This document shows, piece by piece, positions 43,392-53,189 of a DNA stretch of 64,000 bases. This stretch comes from Xanthomonas sp. F10 (GTDB lineage Bacteria > Pseudomonadota > Gammaproteobacteria > Xanthomonadales > Xanthomonadaceae), in the NCBI RefSeq assembly GCF_014206815.1, contig NZ_JACHNP010000001.1:1950456-2014455 (forward strand). Reading direction: 5' to 3'. The notes beneath the pieces are model-generated. The model was not told where the DNA came from. It did no database searches and worked only from the letters and a program-made list of their open reading frames with translations. The translations under genes and the position numbers were made by a program. Position 1 is the stretch's first letter; each line of letters starts with the position of its first letter.

Positions 43392-44993
43392 CTACTTCTC
43401 GCAGCCCACCAGCTTCAGCGACTGGCCCGGCTTCAACGCATAGCCCGGGGCGCGCAGGCCGTTGGCCTTGGCCAGTTCCTTCAGGTCGCAGTCGTGGCGG
43501 TCGGAAATCCGCCCCAACGTGTCGCCCTTGGCCACGCGGTAGCTGCGCACCTGCTTCTGCTTGGGCTTGGCCGGCGCGGGACGGCCGGTGGCCACCGTGG
43601 TCGGCACGCCGGCGACCGGACTGACGTCGCCCACCGCCACGTTGCCGGTGAGGTCGGCGGCCGGCGCCGGGCTGCCGCTGCGCACCGCGGCAGTGACGTC
43701 GGCGGTGATCAGCGCGCGCGCCAGGTCGGCGCGCGGGCCGCTGACGCAGTAGCGGTTGTACAGGCCGACGATCTTGGTGGTGGCGTTGATGGTCACCCCG
43801 GCCGGGATCCAGCCGTCCGGCTCGTAGCGCGGGTTAAGGTTGCGCAGCGCGCGCATGTAGCCGTCGCGGGTGCCGTCGCTGCCCAGGCAGATGGTCAGTT
43901 CGTAGATGGTGGTGGACTTGGCCAGGCGCAGCGTGGCCGGCTGCGCATTGATCTTGGGGAAGGCCACGCCGTACTGCTGCGGGTGCAGGAAGATCCACGC
44001 CGCGGCGATCACCATCGGCACGTAGTCCTTGGTCTCGGCCGGGAACTGGTTGTACACCGAGGCGTCCCAGAAGCTGCGGCCTGGCATCTGGTTGAACACG
44101 CGCGCCGCACGGCCTTCGCCGCCGTTGTAGCCGGCCAGGGCCAGTTCGACGCTGCGGTTGAGCTCGGCCATGCGCTCGTTGATGTAGACCGCGCTGGCCT
44201 CGGCGGCACTGCGGGCGTCGTAGCGGGTATCGAAGCCGGTGCCGTCCGGGCCCAGGCCGAAACGGCGCCCGGTGGCCGGCATGAACTGCATCAGTCCGGC
44301 GGCGCCCACCCGCGAATTGGCGTGCACGCGGCCGTTGGACTCCTTGGCGATGATGCCGAACAGCAACGCCTCCGGCAGGCCGCGCTTCTCCCACTCCGGC
44401 CACATGATCGCGCGCAGGTTCTGGTAGTTCTCGTAGCTGCTCATCAGCGCCGGGCGCATGTCGGTCAGCCAGCGGCGGATGCCGGCCTGCACCGCCGGGT
44501 TGTACTCCACCATCGAATCGAAGGCGTGGCGCTTGTCGTTGAGCAGGCGCGCCGCGCGCGCGGCTTCCGGCACGTCGGCGGCCAGCGGGCTGATGTGGTC
44601 GGGGTCGGCCTGCAGCGGCGCCGCGTCTTCGTCGTCGGCGGCATCGGTATCGCTGGCCTGGACCTGCGCGTCGGTCTTGGCCTTGAGCAGGCGCTTGTAC
44701 GCGCCCAGGTAGGTGCCGACCTCGCAGCCACGCTGCTTGATGCAGGCCTGGATCACGTCCTCGATGTCTTCCAGCGCGGCGTCGCTTTCCTGGGTGCCCT
44801 TGGGGTCGCTGTTGCCGACCAGCACCATGGCGTCGTTGTAGCGCTTCTCGGCGGCGGCCAGGCGCTGATCGAGGACGGCAATGGCGGCCTGGTCGCGGGC
44901 GGACACGCGGGCATGGGCGGCAGGAGCGGTGCAGGTCAGCGCCACGGCAGCCGCGACGGGCCACGCGTGGGTGAAGCGAAACGGAAGGGGCAT
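43392..44993 (-). CDS. Lytic transglycosylase with LysM domain
   Basis: A periplasmic murein-cleaving enzyme of 533 residues. It has a signal peptide (PVAAAVALTCTAPAAHA), an alpha-helical region, an SLT (family 1, MltD-like) domain with the catalytic Glu in FGIIAKESNGRVHANS plus GAAGLMQFMPATGRRFGL and ALAGYNGGEGRA, and a C-terminal LysM peptidoglycan-binding domain (SYRVAKGDTLGRISDRHDC). It runs to the edge of the repeat array; its upstream spacer is shared with the divergent HerA-like gene. Confidence 0.92.
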   Translation of the reverse strand: MPLPFRFTHAWPVAAAVALTCTAPAAHARVSARDQAAIAVLDQRLAAAEKRYNDAMVLVGNSDPKGTQESDAALEDIEDVIQACIKQRGCEVGTYLGAYKRLLKAKTDAQVQASDTDAADDEDAAPLQADPDHISPLAADVPEAARAARLLNDKRHAFDSMVEYNPAVQAGIRRWLTDMRPALMSSYENYQNLRAIMWPEWEKRGLPEALLFGIIAKESNGRVHANSRVGAAGLMQFMPATGRRFGLGPDGTGFDTRYDARSAAEASAVYINERMAELNRSVELALAGYNGGEGRAARVFNQMPGRSFWDASVYNQFPAETKDYVPMVIAAAWIFLHPQQYGVAFPKINAQPATLRLAKSTTIYELTICLGSDGTRDGYMRALRNLNPRYEPDGWIPAGVTINATTKIVGLYNRYCVSGPRADLARALITADVTAAVRSGSPAPAADLTGNVAVGDVSPVAGVPTTVATGRPAPAKPKQKQVRSYRVAKGDTLGRISDRHDCDLKELAKANGLRAPGYALKPGQSLKLVGCEK

Positions 44994-45325
44994 GGTGGGA
45001 CGCGGCGACGGAAAGGCCGCAGGGTAGCCCCCGCCGTCGCATCGCGGCAAGGTCGCCGCGGCCCTGGCCCGACCCGCGGCGGGCCGACGTTCATGGCCGG
45101 CGCGCGTCCCGCGCTGCAACACGGGCACCGCGCGCACCGCGCCCGCGCCCCGCGATGCCGTCGCCACTCCCGTGCCGCAGCATCGAACGGCCAAACCACG
45201 CAAAGACGCCATTTCGCGCGGTGCGCCGGTGTCCGCATGGCGTCGCGGCGCGCCTGGCGCACCCGTGCGCGTTCGGCCATCCCGCAGACGCTCTAGAATC
45301 CAGGCATCTCATTGCGGACCCCGAT
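44994..45325. other. Divergent spacer, transglycosylase / HerA-like gene
   Basis: These 332 bp are very GC-rich and hold no clear gene or repeat. The only recognisable signal is the -35/-10 pair near the HerA-like start (separate entry). Confidence 0.5.
45272..45299 (+). promoter_or_regulatory. Candidate promoter of the HerA-like gene
   Basis: TTCGGC (45272-45277), a 16-bp spacer and TAGAAT (45294-45299) lie 26 bp before the ATG. The -10 is good, the -35 poor. Confidence 0.4.
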
Positions 45326-46831
45326 ATGGACCCGATCCTGCTAGGCAGAGGCGTGACCGACGACATCGCGGTGCTGCTGCAACCGCGCCTGGGCAACCGC
45401 CACGGCCTGGTCGCCGGCGCCACCGGCACCGGCAAGACCGTGACCCTGATGACCCTGGCCGAAGGCTTCTCGCGGATCGGCGTGCCGGTGTTCCTGGCCG
45501 ATGTGAAGGGCGACGTGGCCGGCCTGGCGATGCCCGGCGACGGCAGCGAGAAGGTGCTGCAACGCGCCAGGGAGATCGGCGTGACCGACTACGCCCCGGC
45601 CGCCAACCCGGTGGTGTTCTGGGATCTGTACGGCCAGCTCGGTCATCCGGTGCGCACCACCGTCAGCGAGATGGGCCCCACCCTGCTGGCGCGCGTGCTG
45701 GAACTCAACGACACCCAGGCCGGCGTGCTCGACATCGTGTTCAAGCTGGCCGACGACCGCGGCCTGCTGCTGCTCGACCTGGACGACCTGCGCGCGCTGC
45801 TGGCGCTGGTGGTGGAAGAGCGCAAGGACATCTCCACCGAATACGGCCTGGTCAGCGCGCAGTCGGTGGCGGCGATCCAGCGCGCGCTGCTGCGCCTGGC
45901 CCAGGACGGCGGCGAAGGTTTCTTCGGCGAGCCGGCACTGGACCTGGCCGAGCTGATGCGGGTCGACCACGACGGCCGCGGCGTGATCGGCATCCTCGCC
46001 GCCGCGCAACTGGTGCTCAAGCCGCGGCTGTACTCGACCTTCCTGCTGTGGCTGCTGTCGGAACTGTTCGAGCAACTGCCGGAAGTGGGCGACCTGGACA
46101 AGCCCAAGCTGGTGTTCGTGTTCGACGAGGCGCACCTGCTGTTCGACGACGCGCCACCGGCGCTGGTGCAGCGCATCGAGCAGGTGGTGCGGCTGATCCG
46201 CTCCAAGGGCGTGGGCGTGTACTTCTGCTCGCAGTTCCCCGACGACGTGCCCGACAGCATCCTCGGCCAGCTCGGCAACCGCGTGCAGCACGCGCTGCGC
46301 GCCTACACCCCGCGCGACCAGAAGGCGGTGCGCACCGCCGCCGACACCTTCGTCGCCAATCCCAAGCTGGACGTGGCCAAGGCCATCTCCCAGCTCGGCA
46401 CCGGCGAGGCGCTGGTGTCCACGTTGCAGGACAAGGGCGTGCCATCGCCGGTGCAGCAGACCCTGATCGCGCCGCCGCGCTGCCGCATGGGCGCGATCAC
46501 CGAGGCCGAGCGCGCGCAGGTGCGCGCCGGCAGCCCGGTCGGCGCGCGCTACGACACGCCGGTCAACCGCGAATCGGCGGCGGAAATGCTGGCGCGCCGC
46601 GTCGAGCAGAGCGCCGACCGCAGCGCCGCGCCGCCAGCACGCACCCGCGAACAGGACGAGGCGCAGGACAGCGGCTTCGGACAGGCGGTCAAGGACGCGG
46701 TGTTCGGCACCAAGCGCCGCCAGGGCATGCTCGAGGCGATGGCCAAGCAGACCTCGCGTACCATCGGCAACCGCATCGGCCAGCAGATCGTGCGCGGCAT
46801 CTTCGGCAGCATCTTCGGTGGCAAGCGCTGA
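45326..46831 (+). CDS. HerA-like ATPase, DUF853/YjgR family
   Basis: A 501-residue FtsK/HerA-superfamily ATPase similar to E. coli YjgR. The Walker A is VAGATGTGKTVTLM near residue 30, Walker B is LVFVFDEAHLLFDD, and the HerA-type arginine/sensor segment GVGVYFCSQFPDDVPDSILGQLGNR is present. The C-terminal 100 residues are charged and end in a Gly-rich amphipathic segment (RIGQQIVRGIFGSIFGG). Cellular role of this family is not settled. A single-gene unit, next to a Gfa-like gene. Confidence 0.9.
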   Translation: MDPILLGRGVTDDIAVLLQPRLGNRHGLVAGATGTGKTVTLMTLAEGFSRIGVPVFLADVKGDVAGLAMPGDGSEKVLQRAREIGVTDYAPAANPVVFWDLYGQLGHPVRTTVSEMGPTLLARVLELNDTQAGVLDIVFKLADDRGLLLLDLDDLRALLALVVEERKDISTEYGLVSAQSVAAIQRALLRLAQDGGEGFFGEPALDLAELMRVDHDGRGVIGILAAAQLVLKPRLYSTFLLWLLSELFEQLPEVGDLDKPKLVFVFDEAHLLFDDAPPALVQRIEQVVRLIRSKGVGVYFCSQFPDDVPDSILGQLGNRVQHALRAYTPRDQKAVRTAADTFVANPKLDVAKAISQLGTGEALVSTLQDKGVPSPVQQTLIAPPRCRMGAITEAERAQVRAGSPVGARYDTPVNRESAAEMLARRVEQSADRSAAPPARTREQDEAQDSGFGQAVKDAVFGTKRRQGMLEAMAKQTSRTIGNRIGQQIVRGIFGSIFGGKR

Positions 46832-46889
46832 GCGGAGCCGATGCCAAAGGACGCTCCAGCATGGACAGAAACGCGATGAGCGCCTCTCA

Positions 46890-47342
46890 ATGATGTCGCG
46901 TGCGGACAAGCTGACAACGCTCCAGGGAAGCTGCCACTGCGGCTGCCTGACCGTCGCGTTCTCGACGGATCAATCGGCAGAGGACATCCGTCCGCGCGCC
47001 TGCGACTGCAGCTTCTGCCAGAAGCATGGTGCGGCATACGTTTCCGATCCCGCCGGCACGCTGCGACTGACGGCCACGCATGCCGAGGCCGTGCATCGTT
47101 ATCGCCAGGGCGCAGAGGCCGCCCACTTCCAGCTGTGCCGCCAGTGCGGGGTACTGGTCGCGGTCACGTTCGAGCATCAGGGGCGGCTTTACGGTGCCGT
47201 CAATGCCGGCTGTCTGAACAAGACGCCGGCGCTGGGGGCCGCAGCGCCGGTTTCTCCGCAATGGCTGGACGCCGAAGCAAAAATGGCCCGATGGCTGCAG
47301 GCGTGGGTGCCGGACGTGCAATGGGTCATCGCTGACACCTGA
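46890..47342 (+). CDS. GFA/DUF636 family zinc protein
   Basis: A 150-residue glutathione-dependent formaldehyde-activating-like protein. Zinc cysteines: GSCHCGCLTVAF, ACDCSFCQKHG and LCRQCGVLVAV. The family name comes from Paracoccus Gfa, but most members have unknown function; formaldehyde activation is not implied here. The start is one of two adjacent ATGs (46890 or 46893). It lies about 58 bp after the HerA-like gene. Confidence 0.88.
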   Translation: MMSRADKLTTLQGSCHCGCLTVAFSTDQSAEDIRPRACDCSFCQKHGAAYVSDPAGTLRLTATHAEAVHRYRQGAEAAHFQLCRQCGVLVAVTFEHQGRLYGAVNAGCLNKTPALGAAAPVSPQWLDAEAKMARWLQAWVPDVQWVIADT

Positions 47343-47471
47343 GCATGCCTGCCGCACACCGTCGCCACCAGCGATCGACAGGCCCGGCCTGCAGAACGCT
47401 CGATTCGCAGGTATCCGCGGCCTTCGATCCAGGCGATGCCACGCGCAGATACAACAACCGACAACGCTACG

Positions 47472-48131
47472 CTAGGCCAGCAGCCCGTGCAGCTTGGCGT
47501 ACTGCAGCAGCATGATGGTCTTGGCGTCGGCAATCTCGCCGGTGTCGATCATCGCCAGCGCGGCATCGAGCGCCAGCTCCAGCACCTCGATCTCCTCGCC
47601 CTCGGCGGCCACGCCGCCGCCGGCGCCGACCTTGTCGCGGTCCACGTATTCGCCCACGAAGAAATACAGCCGCTCGGTCACCGAGCCCGGACTCATGAAC
47701 GCCTCGAACACCTTGCGCACGTTCTCGATCCGGTAGCCGGTCTCCTCTTCGGTTTCCTTGCGGATGCAGGTCTCCGCATCGTGGCGATCGAGCAGCCCGG
47801 CGCAGGCCTCGATCAGCATGCCGTCGGGATTGCCGTTGAGCAGGGTCGGCAAGCGGAACTGGCGGGTCAGCATCACCGTGCCCTTGGCGCGGCTGTACAG
47901 CAGGATGGTGGCGCCGTTGCCGCGGTCGTAGGCCTCGCGCGTGAGCGTCTGCCAGCGGCCGTCCTGGCGCTGAAAATCGAAGCTGACCTTGCGCAGCACG
48001 TACCAGTTGTCCGACAGCACTTCGATGTTGGTGACGCGCACGCGCGGATTGCCGGAAACGAAGGAAGGGTCCAAGCGAAGCTCCAAGGGGGAATGGGGGA
48101 ATGCGCAGCGCGTGTGCACGACCATCGGCAT
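47472..48131 (-). CDS. NUDIX hydrolase, NudK-like
   Basis: A 219-residue NUDIX protein similar to GDP-mannose pyrophosphatase NudK. It has [19 protein letters not shown] at the N-terminus, an [25 protein letters not shown] Nudix box (G-x5-E-x7-REUxEExGU pattern partly changed: the REUxEE part is RKETEEETG), and the [16 protein letters not shown] segment typical of NudK/ADP-ribose types. The start is uncertain: ATGs at 48131 and 48125. Confidence 0.87.
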   Translation of the reverse strand: MPMVVHTRCAFPHSPLELRLDPSFVSGNPRVRVTNIEVLSDNWYVLRKVSFDFQRQDGRWQTLTREAYDRGNGATILLYSRAKGTVMLTRQFRLPTLLNGNPDGMLIEACAGLLDRHDAETCIRKETEEETGYRIENVRKVFEAFMSPGSVTERLYFFVGEYVDRDKVGAGGGVAAEGEEIEVLELALDAALAMIDTGEIADAKTIMLLQYAKLHGLLA

Positions 48132-48330
48132 GGCATTGCGCTGTCCACGCTCGGGCGCAGTGTAGCGAGCCGGCGCACGGCGACGGCGGCGTGGAACGCG
48201 CGTTGCGCAGTCGACCACACAATGGCTGCAGGCAACCCAAGGGCCCCACCAGAGGTTTGCCCGGCGGCCCACGATTGCGCGCGCCGCGGCCGACCCGCAC
48301 AATCGTCACACTTCGTAGACAGGGGGCGTC

Positions 48331-49611
48331 ATGGAAGACCGTCGTCGCGCGGCCGCAAGCCGCGCCCATCGCAGCACACCCGAGCCGTTCTGGGCGCGCA
48401 CCCGCGCCATCGCGCTGTATCCGTTGCACGGCGGCGCACTGTACGCGCTGATCGCGCTGACCCTGTGCAGCCTGCTGGGCCTGCTGCCCGGCATCGGCTG
48501 GATCCTGAGCATCGTCACCACCCTGGCGATCTACAAGTACGCCTTCGAGATCCTGCGCCACACCGCCGACGGCTACCTGGACGCGCCGGAACGCGGCTTC
48601 GACATCGGCGACGGTGTGGTCGTGCGGCTGTTTGCGCTGATGATCGTGCTCGGCGTGGCGGTGTTCGCGGCGCTGCTGCTGACCGGGCCGGTCGGCGGCC
48701 TGCTGATGCTGCTGGCGGTGGTGCTGCTGCAGCCGGGCTTCCTGATTTCCCTGGCGATGGACGGCAGCCTGCGCCGTGCGCTGAACCCGGCGGTGTCGAT
48801 CGGCTTGGCGCTGCGCATCGGCTGGCCTTACCTGGCCGCGTTCGGCCTGCTGTTCGTGATCCAGGCCAGTGCGCTGGGCGCCGCCGCCTGGCTGCAGCGC
48901 GCCCTGCCGCCGCTGGTCGCCGACCTGGCGGTCACCGTGGTGACGATCTGGGGCCTGTTCGCGGCCTTCCACCTGATGGGCTATCTGGTCTACCAGTATC
49001 ACGCGGTGCTGGGCTACGAACCGGCCGCCGACGCGGCAGGTGCGTTCGCCCGCCATGACCCGGACCAGCGCGTGCTCGACGAGGCCGAGCAATTGGTGCG
49101 CGACGGCCACACCGACGACGCCTTGCAGGTGCTGCGCAGCGAAGTGCGCAGCCGCGCGGTGAGCCTGGGCGTGCACGAGCTGTACCAGCGCCTGCTGCGC
49201 GGCAGTGCGCGCCAGGAAGAACGCCGCGAGCATACCCGCCAGTACATCCACCGGCTGCTGCAGGAAAAGCAGGAACGCCGGGCGCTGGCCCTGCAGCGCG
49301 AGGCGCTGGATGCCGATCCCGACTTCGCGCCGCTGCTGCCGGAACAGGCCACACTGCTGGCCGAACGCGCGCAATTGGCCGGGCAGTTCCGGCTCGCCGC
49401 CGACGGCCTGCAGGCTGCGCTGCGTGCCTGGCCGAAAGCGCCGGAACGCAGCGCCTGGTCGTTGCAGGCCGCCTTGCTGCTGGCCGAACGCTTCGGCGAG
49501 GACGCGCGGGCCCGCGACCTGCTGGAGGACGCGCTGAACCACTGCGACGACGAGGTGCAACGCGGCAAGCTGCAGGCGGCGTTGCGCGCGGTGACGATCG
49601 CGCCGGTCTAG
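48331..49611 (+). CDS. Membrane protein with helical repeat tail, unknown function
   Basis: A 426-residue protein. Residues about 35-235 hold five or six transmembrane helices (for example LYALIALTLCSLLGLLPGIGW, VFAALLLTGPVGGLLMLLAV, LFAAFHLMGYLVYQYHAVLGY) of the DUF4013/YIP-like type. From about 245 onward it is soluble and alpha-helical, rich in Ala, Leu, Arg and Glu, with TPR-like spacing. Function unknown. It faces the rhomboid gene, which also has a helical-repeat tail. Confidence 0.8.
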   Translation: MEDRRRAAASRAHRSTPEPFWARTRAIALYPLHGGALYALIALTLCSLLGLLPGIGWILSIVTTLAIYKYAFEILRHTADGYLDAPERGFDIGDGVVVRLFALMIVLGVAVFAALLLTGPVGGLLMLLAVVLLQPGFLISLAMDGSLRRALNPAVSIGLALRIGWPYLAAFGLLFVIQASALGAAAWLQRALPPLVADLAVTVVTIWGLFAAFHLMGYLVYQYHAVLGYEPAADAAGAFARHDPDQRVLDEAEQLVRDGHTDDALQVLRSEVRSRAVSLGVHELYQRLLRGSARQEERREHTRQYIHRLLQEKQERRALALQREALDADPDFAPLLPEQATLLAERAQLAGQFRLAADGLQAALRAWPKAPERSAWSLQAALLLAERFGEDARARDLLEDALNHCDDEVQRGKLQAALRAVTIAPV

Positions 49612-49673
49612 CGTGGGTCGTGCGCGGCGCGGGGGCACGCTGACGCGCCCCGCTTCCGCGCCCGGCAGCGCCC

Positions 49674-51113
49674 TCACGCGTTGGCGAGCAGGAACCGCGC
49701 CTTGTCCGCCTGCGGCAGGTCTGGATAACGCGCGACCAGCGCCTCCAGCACGCGCCGCCACTCCGTCGTGGCCTGGCGTTCGCCATGGCCCAGCGCCAGC
49801 CGGAACCAGGCCTGCGCCTGCTGCTCGCGCGACGAGACCGCATCCTGCGCCAACAGCGCCTCGGCCTCGGCCAGCAGCCCCAGCGCCATCCAGCGCGCGA
49901 ACAGCGCCGCGCGCGTCGACGCATCCAGATCGCCGGCCGCGGCAAGCACTGCCGCCTGCTGCTGCGCCTCCTGCACGGACGGCGCCGCCAGGCGCAGCAC
50001 GTCCAACGCGCGCAGCCGCGCCGTCGCGACCTGGCCGGCGTTGGCGGCCAGGCGATAGCGCGCCAGCGCCACATCGAAGCGCTGCGGCGCTTCGGCAGCC
50101 AGCGCGTCCAGCAGCGCGCCGGCCTGGAAGTGTTCCATCCGGCCCAGATGCGTCTGCGCGCGGTCCCAGCGGTCGTCGGCCGGCACCCCGTCATCGTCGC
50201 GCAGGAACGCCTCGCGCGTCTGCCCGGTCGCCACCAGCACGGCACCGAGCAGTGCGCCGACCACCAGCCCGCCGGCATGCGCGTCGAAGCCGATGCCTGC
50301 ATCGCCGTTGAGCAGCAGGTTGTACAACTCCCAGCCCAGCCACAGCGGCAGCAGCACGATGGCCGGGGCGCGCACGTAGTCGAACAGCACCGCCGCCCAG
50401 TAGAAGAAGCGCACCGGACGACGCCCCCACACCACGCAGAACGCGCCCATCAATGCGGCAATGGCACCGGAGGCGCCGAGCCCCGCCCCGGCTTCGCCCC
50501 AACGCCACCACAGGCTCGCCGCGCTGGCACCGAACGCACCGAGCAGGTACACCGCCAGGAACCGCCAGCCGCCGATCGCGCCTTCCAGCAAGGTGCCCAG
50601 CGCCAGCAGGAACAGCATATTGCCGACCAGGTGCAGGGCGTCGGCATGCAGGAAGGCCGACGTGAGCATGCGTGCCGGCGCCCATTCGGAGCTGCGCTGC
50701 ACATGGCGCAGGGTGAACACGCGCTGCAGCAGCGCGTCGTAGCGCGCGCGCAGCGGCGCCCAGGCCTGCCGGGCATCGGCGTCCGCGAATGCGCTGCCGT
50801 CGCGCATGGCCTGCACGAAGCGCACGTCGTGCAGGGTGGCGGCGCCGACGAAGGCCGGCCGCTCCGCCGCCGGCACCTGCTGCAGCCGTGCCAGCGCCTC
50901 GCGCTCGCCACTGCGCTCCAGGTAGCGCGCATAGGCCGGCGCTTCCAGCGCGCCGAGTCCGGAGTCCAGGTACACGCGCAGCGCCTGCCGCAGCGGCGCC
51001 CCGTCGTGGCGCTGCCAGCCCACATAGACCGCGACGTTGAGCAGGATCAGCAGCAGCGTGACCAATGGGAAGTTGTCCCGCGACAGCGGCTTGTGCAGCG
51101 GCAGGATCAGCAT
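49674..51113 (-). CDS. Rhomboid family intramembrane serine protease
   Basis: A 479-residue rhomboid. The catalytic Ser is in [13 protein letters not shown] (S215) and the catalytic His in [15 protein letters not shown] (H279); [10 protein letters not shown] supplies the conserved His and Asn of helix 2. An insertion of about 110 residues separates the first helix from the catalytic core (about 37-147), and a 170-residue helical, TPR-like C-terminal region follows. Substrates unknown. It is convergent with the membrane-protein gene and divergent from greB. Confidence 0.9.
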   Translation of the reverse strand: MLILPLHKPLSRDNFPLVTLLLILLNVAVYVGWQRHDGAPLRQALRVYLDSGLGALEAPAYARYLERSGEREALARLQQVPAAERPAFVGAATLHDVRFVQAMRDGSAFADADARQAWAPLRARYDALLQRVFTLRHVQRSSEWAPARMLTSAFLHADALHLVGNMLFLLALGTLLEGAIGGWRFLAVYLLGAFGASAASLWWRWGEAGAGLGASGAIAALMGAFCVVWGRRPVRFFYWAAVLFDYVRAPAIVLLPLWLGWELYNLLLNGDAGIGFDAHAGGLVVGALLGAVLVATGQTREAFLRDDDGVPADDRWDRAQTHLGRMEHFQAGALLDALAAEAPQRFDVALARYRLAANAGQVATARLRALDVLRLAAPSVQEAQQQAAVLAAAGDLDASTRAALFARWMALGLLAEAEALLAQDAVSSREQQAQAWFRLALGHGERQATTEWRRVLEALVARYPDLPQADKARFLLANA

Positions 51114-51221
51114 CGGGCGACGTTCGTGTGCGGGGCGGCGCCAGCTTCGGCCATCGCCTGCGGGTGCGCAAGCCGCAGGCACGCGCTAGCATCGCCACCC
51201 CGCTCCACCGCAGTCGCATCG

Positions 51222-51728
51222 ATGAGCCGCTGGCGTCCCCCTGCCGAGAAAAGCACCGCCCTGATCACCCCGGAAGGCCATGCCCGGCTCAAGGCCGAAC
51301 TGGACGAACTGTGGCGGGTGCGCCGCCCCGAGGTGGTCAAGGCACTGGCCGCGGCCGCGGCCGAGGGCGACCGTTCGGAGAACGCCGAGTACACCTACCG
51401 CAAGAAGCAACTGGGCGAGATCGACCGCCGCGTGCGCTACCTGAGCAAACGCCTGGAAGCGCTGCGCGTGGTCGCCGAGGCGCCGTCGGACCCTCAAGCG
51501 GTGTTCTTCGGCGCGCACATCGAACTGGAGGACGCCGACAGCGGCGAACTGCGCCGCTACCGCATCGTCGGCCCGGACGAGACCGACGCGGCGCGCGGCT
51601 GGATCAGCATCGATTCGCCGCTGGCGCGGGCCCTGCTGAAGAAGCGCGTCGACGACGAAGTGGAAGCGCAGCTGCCCGGCGGCCGCCACAGCTTCGTGGT
51701 GGTGGCGGTGGACTACGCCACGCCCTGA
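51222..51728 (+). CDS. greB: Transcription elongation factor GreB
   Basis: GreB rescues backtracked RNA polymerase by stimulating transcript cleavage. The N-terminal coiled coil (about residues 15-85) carries the acidic tip in [23 protein letters not shown]; the C-terminal FKBP-like domain contains [11 protein letters not shown] and [17 protein letters not shown]. The [19 protein letters not shown] stretch and 168-residue length favour GreB over GreA. Confidence 0.93.
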   Translation: MSRWRPPAEKSTALITPEGHARLKAELDELWRVRRPEVVKALAAAAAEGDRSENAEYTYRKKQLGEIDRRVRYLSKRLEALRVVAEAPSDPQAVFFGAHIELEDADSGELRRYRIVGPDETDAARGWISIDSPLARALLKKRVDDEVEAQLPGGRHSFVVVAVDYATP

Positions 51729-51770
51729 GCGCGCGGCGCCGTGGCGCCCCGCATGCGGCCGCCTGCGGCC

Positions 51771-53177
51771 TCAGAGCACCCGCAGGTCCAGTGGCCGCGC
51801 CGGCGCCGCGGGCGCCGGCAGCGCATCGCCGAACAGGTCGTGCTCGTCGCTGTCGGTGATCTCCACCTGCACCAGGTCGCCCGGCTTGAGCCCGAGTTCG
51901 CCGCCGTTCTGGATATGCACCAGGCCATCGATCTCCGGCGCATCGGCCTTGGAGCGCGCCACCGCGATGCCATCCTCCAGCAGGTCGACCAGGCACTCCT
52001 GCACGCTGCCGATCTTGGCTTCCAGACGCGCGGCGGAAATCGCTGCCTGCCGCTCCATGAAGCGCGCCAGCCGCTCCTGCTTGAGTTCTTCCGGCACCGG
52101 ATCCGGCAGCGCATTGGCGCTGGCGCCCTCCACCGGCGAATAGGCGAACGCACCGACGCGGTCCAGCTGCGCGGCGTCCAGGAACTCCAGCAACTGCTCG
52201 AACTCGGCGTCGGTCTCGCCGGGGAAGCCGACGATGAAGGTCGAACGCAGCGTGATCTCCGGGCACAGCGCGCGCCAGCGCTGCACGCGCTCCAGGGTGC
52301 GCTCCACCGCGCCCGGCCGCTTCATCAGCTTGAGGATGCGCGGGCTGGCATGCTGGAACGGGATGTCCAGGTACGGCAGCAACTTGCCCTCGGCCATCAA
52401 CGGAATCACGTCGTCCACGTGCGGATACGGGTACACGTAGTGCAGGCGCGCCCACGCGCCCAGTTCCGACAGCCCCTCGCACAGCGCCTTCATCCGCGTC
52501 TGGTAGGCGCGGCCGCGCCATTCGCGCTCGGCGTACTTGAGGTCCACGCCATAGGCCGAGGTGTCCTGCGACACCACCAGCAACTCGCGTACCCCGCCCT
52601 TCACCAACCGCTCGGCCTCGCGCAGTACCTCGTCGACCGGGCGCGACACCAGGTCGCCGCGCATCGACGGAATGATGCAGAAGCTGCAACGGTGATTGCA
52701 GCCTTCGGAAATCTTCAGGTAGGCATAATGCCGCGGCGTCAGCTTGACCCCGATGTCGTCCTCGGCGCCCCGCGCACGCGGCAGCAGGTCCACGAACGGG
52801 TCGTGGCGCGGCGGCAGCGCCGCATGCACCGCTTCCATCACGCTCTGGTAGTCCTGCGGGCCGGACACCGCCAGCACGTCCGGATAGGCCGCGCGGATCT
52901 GCTCCGAACGCTTGCCCAGGCAGCCGGTGACGATGACCTTGCCGTTCTCGGCCATGGCCTCGCCGATCGCCTCCATCGACTCGGCCACTGCCGAATCGAT
53001 GAAGCCGCAGGTGTTGACCACCACCACGTCGGCCGCGTCGTAGCTGGGCACGATCGCGTAACCCTCCACGCGCAGTTGGGTGAGGATGCGTTCGGAATCG
53101 ACAAGGGCTTTGGGGCACCCAAGGCTTACCATACCTATACGCGGCTGTCGGGCCGCCTGTGCAGTCGTTTCTGTCAT
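51771..53177 (-). CDS. rimO: Ribosomal protein S12 methylthiotransferase
   Basis: RimO is a radical-SAM enzyme that methylthiolates Asp89 of ribosomal protein S12. It has the UPF0004 N-terminal cluster domain ([35 protein letters not shown]), the radical-SAM motif [16 protein letters not shown], and a C-terminal TRAM domain ([10 protein letters not shown] onward). The ATG at 53175-53177 gives 468 residues. The serine recombinase starts 12 bp upstream on the opposite strand, so the normal promoter region of rimO is replaced by the accessory island. Confidence 0.96.
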   Translation of the reverse strand: MTETTAQAARQPRIGMVSLGCPKALVDSERILTQLRVEGYAIVPSYDAADVVVVNTCGFIDSAVAESMEAIGEAMAENGKVIVTGCLGKRSEQIRAAYPDVLAVSGPQDYQSVMEAVHAALPPRHDPFVDLLPRARGAEDDIGVKLTPRHYAYLKISEGCNHRCSFCIIPSMRGDLVSRPVDEVLREAERLVKGGVRELLVVSQDTSAYGVDLKYAEREWRGRAYQTRMKALCEGLSELGAWARLHYVYPYPHVDDVIPLMAEGKLLPYLDIPFQHASPRILKLMKRPGAVERTLERVQRWRALCPEITLRSTFIVGFPGETDAEFEQLLEFLDAAQLDRVGAFAYSPVEGASANALPDPVPEELKQERLARFMERQAAISAARLEAKIGSVQECLVDLLEDGIAVARSKADAPEIDGLVHIQNGGELGLKPGDLVQVEITDSDEHDLFGDALPAPAAPARPLDLRVL

Positions 53178-53189
53178 GTGGGGTGAACT

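Noticed and set aside
51729-51770. Bidirectional terminator between greB and rimO
   Set aside because: GC-rich partial dyads are present, but none is long or followed by a T-run.
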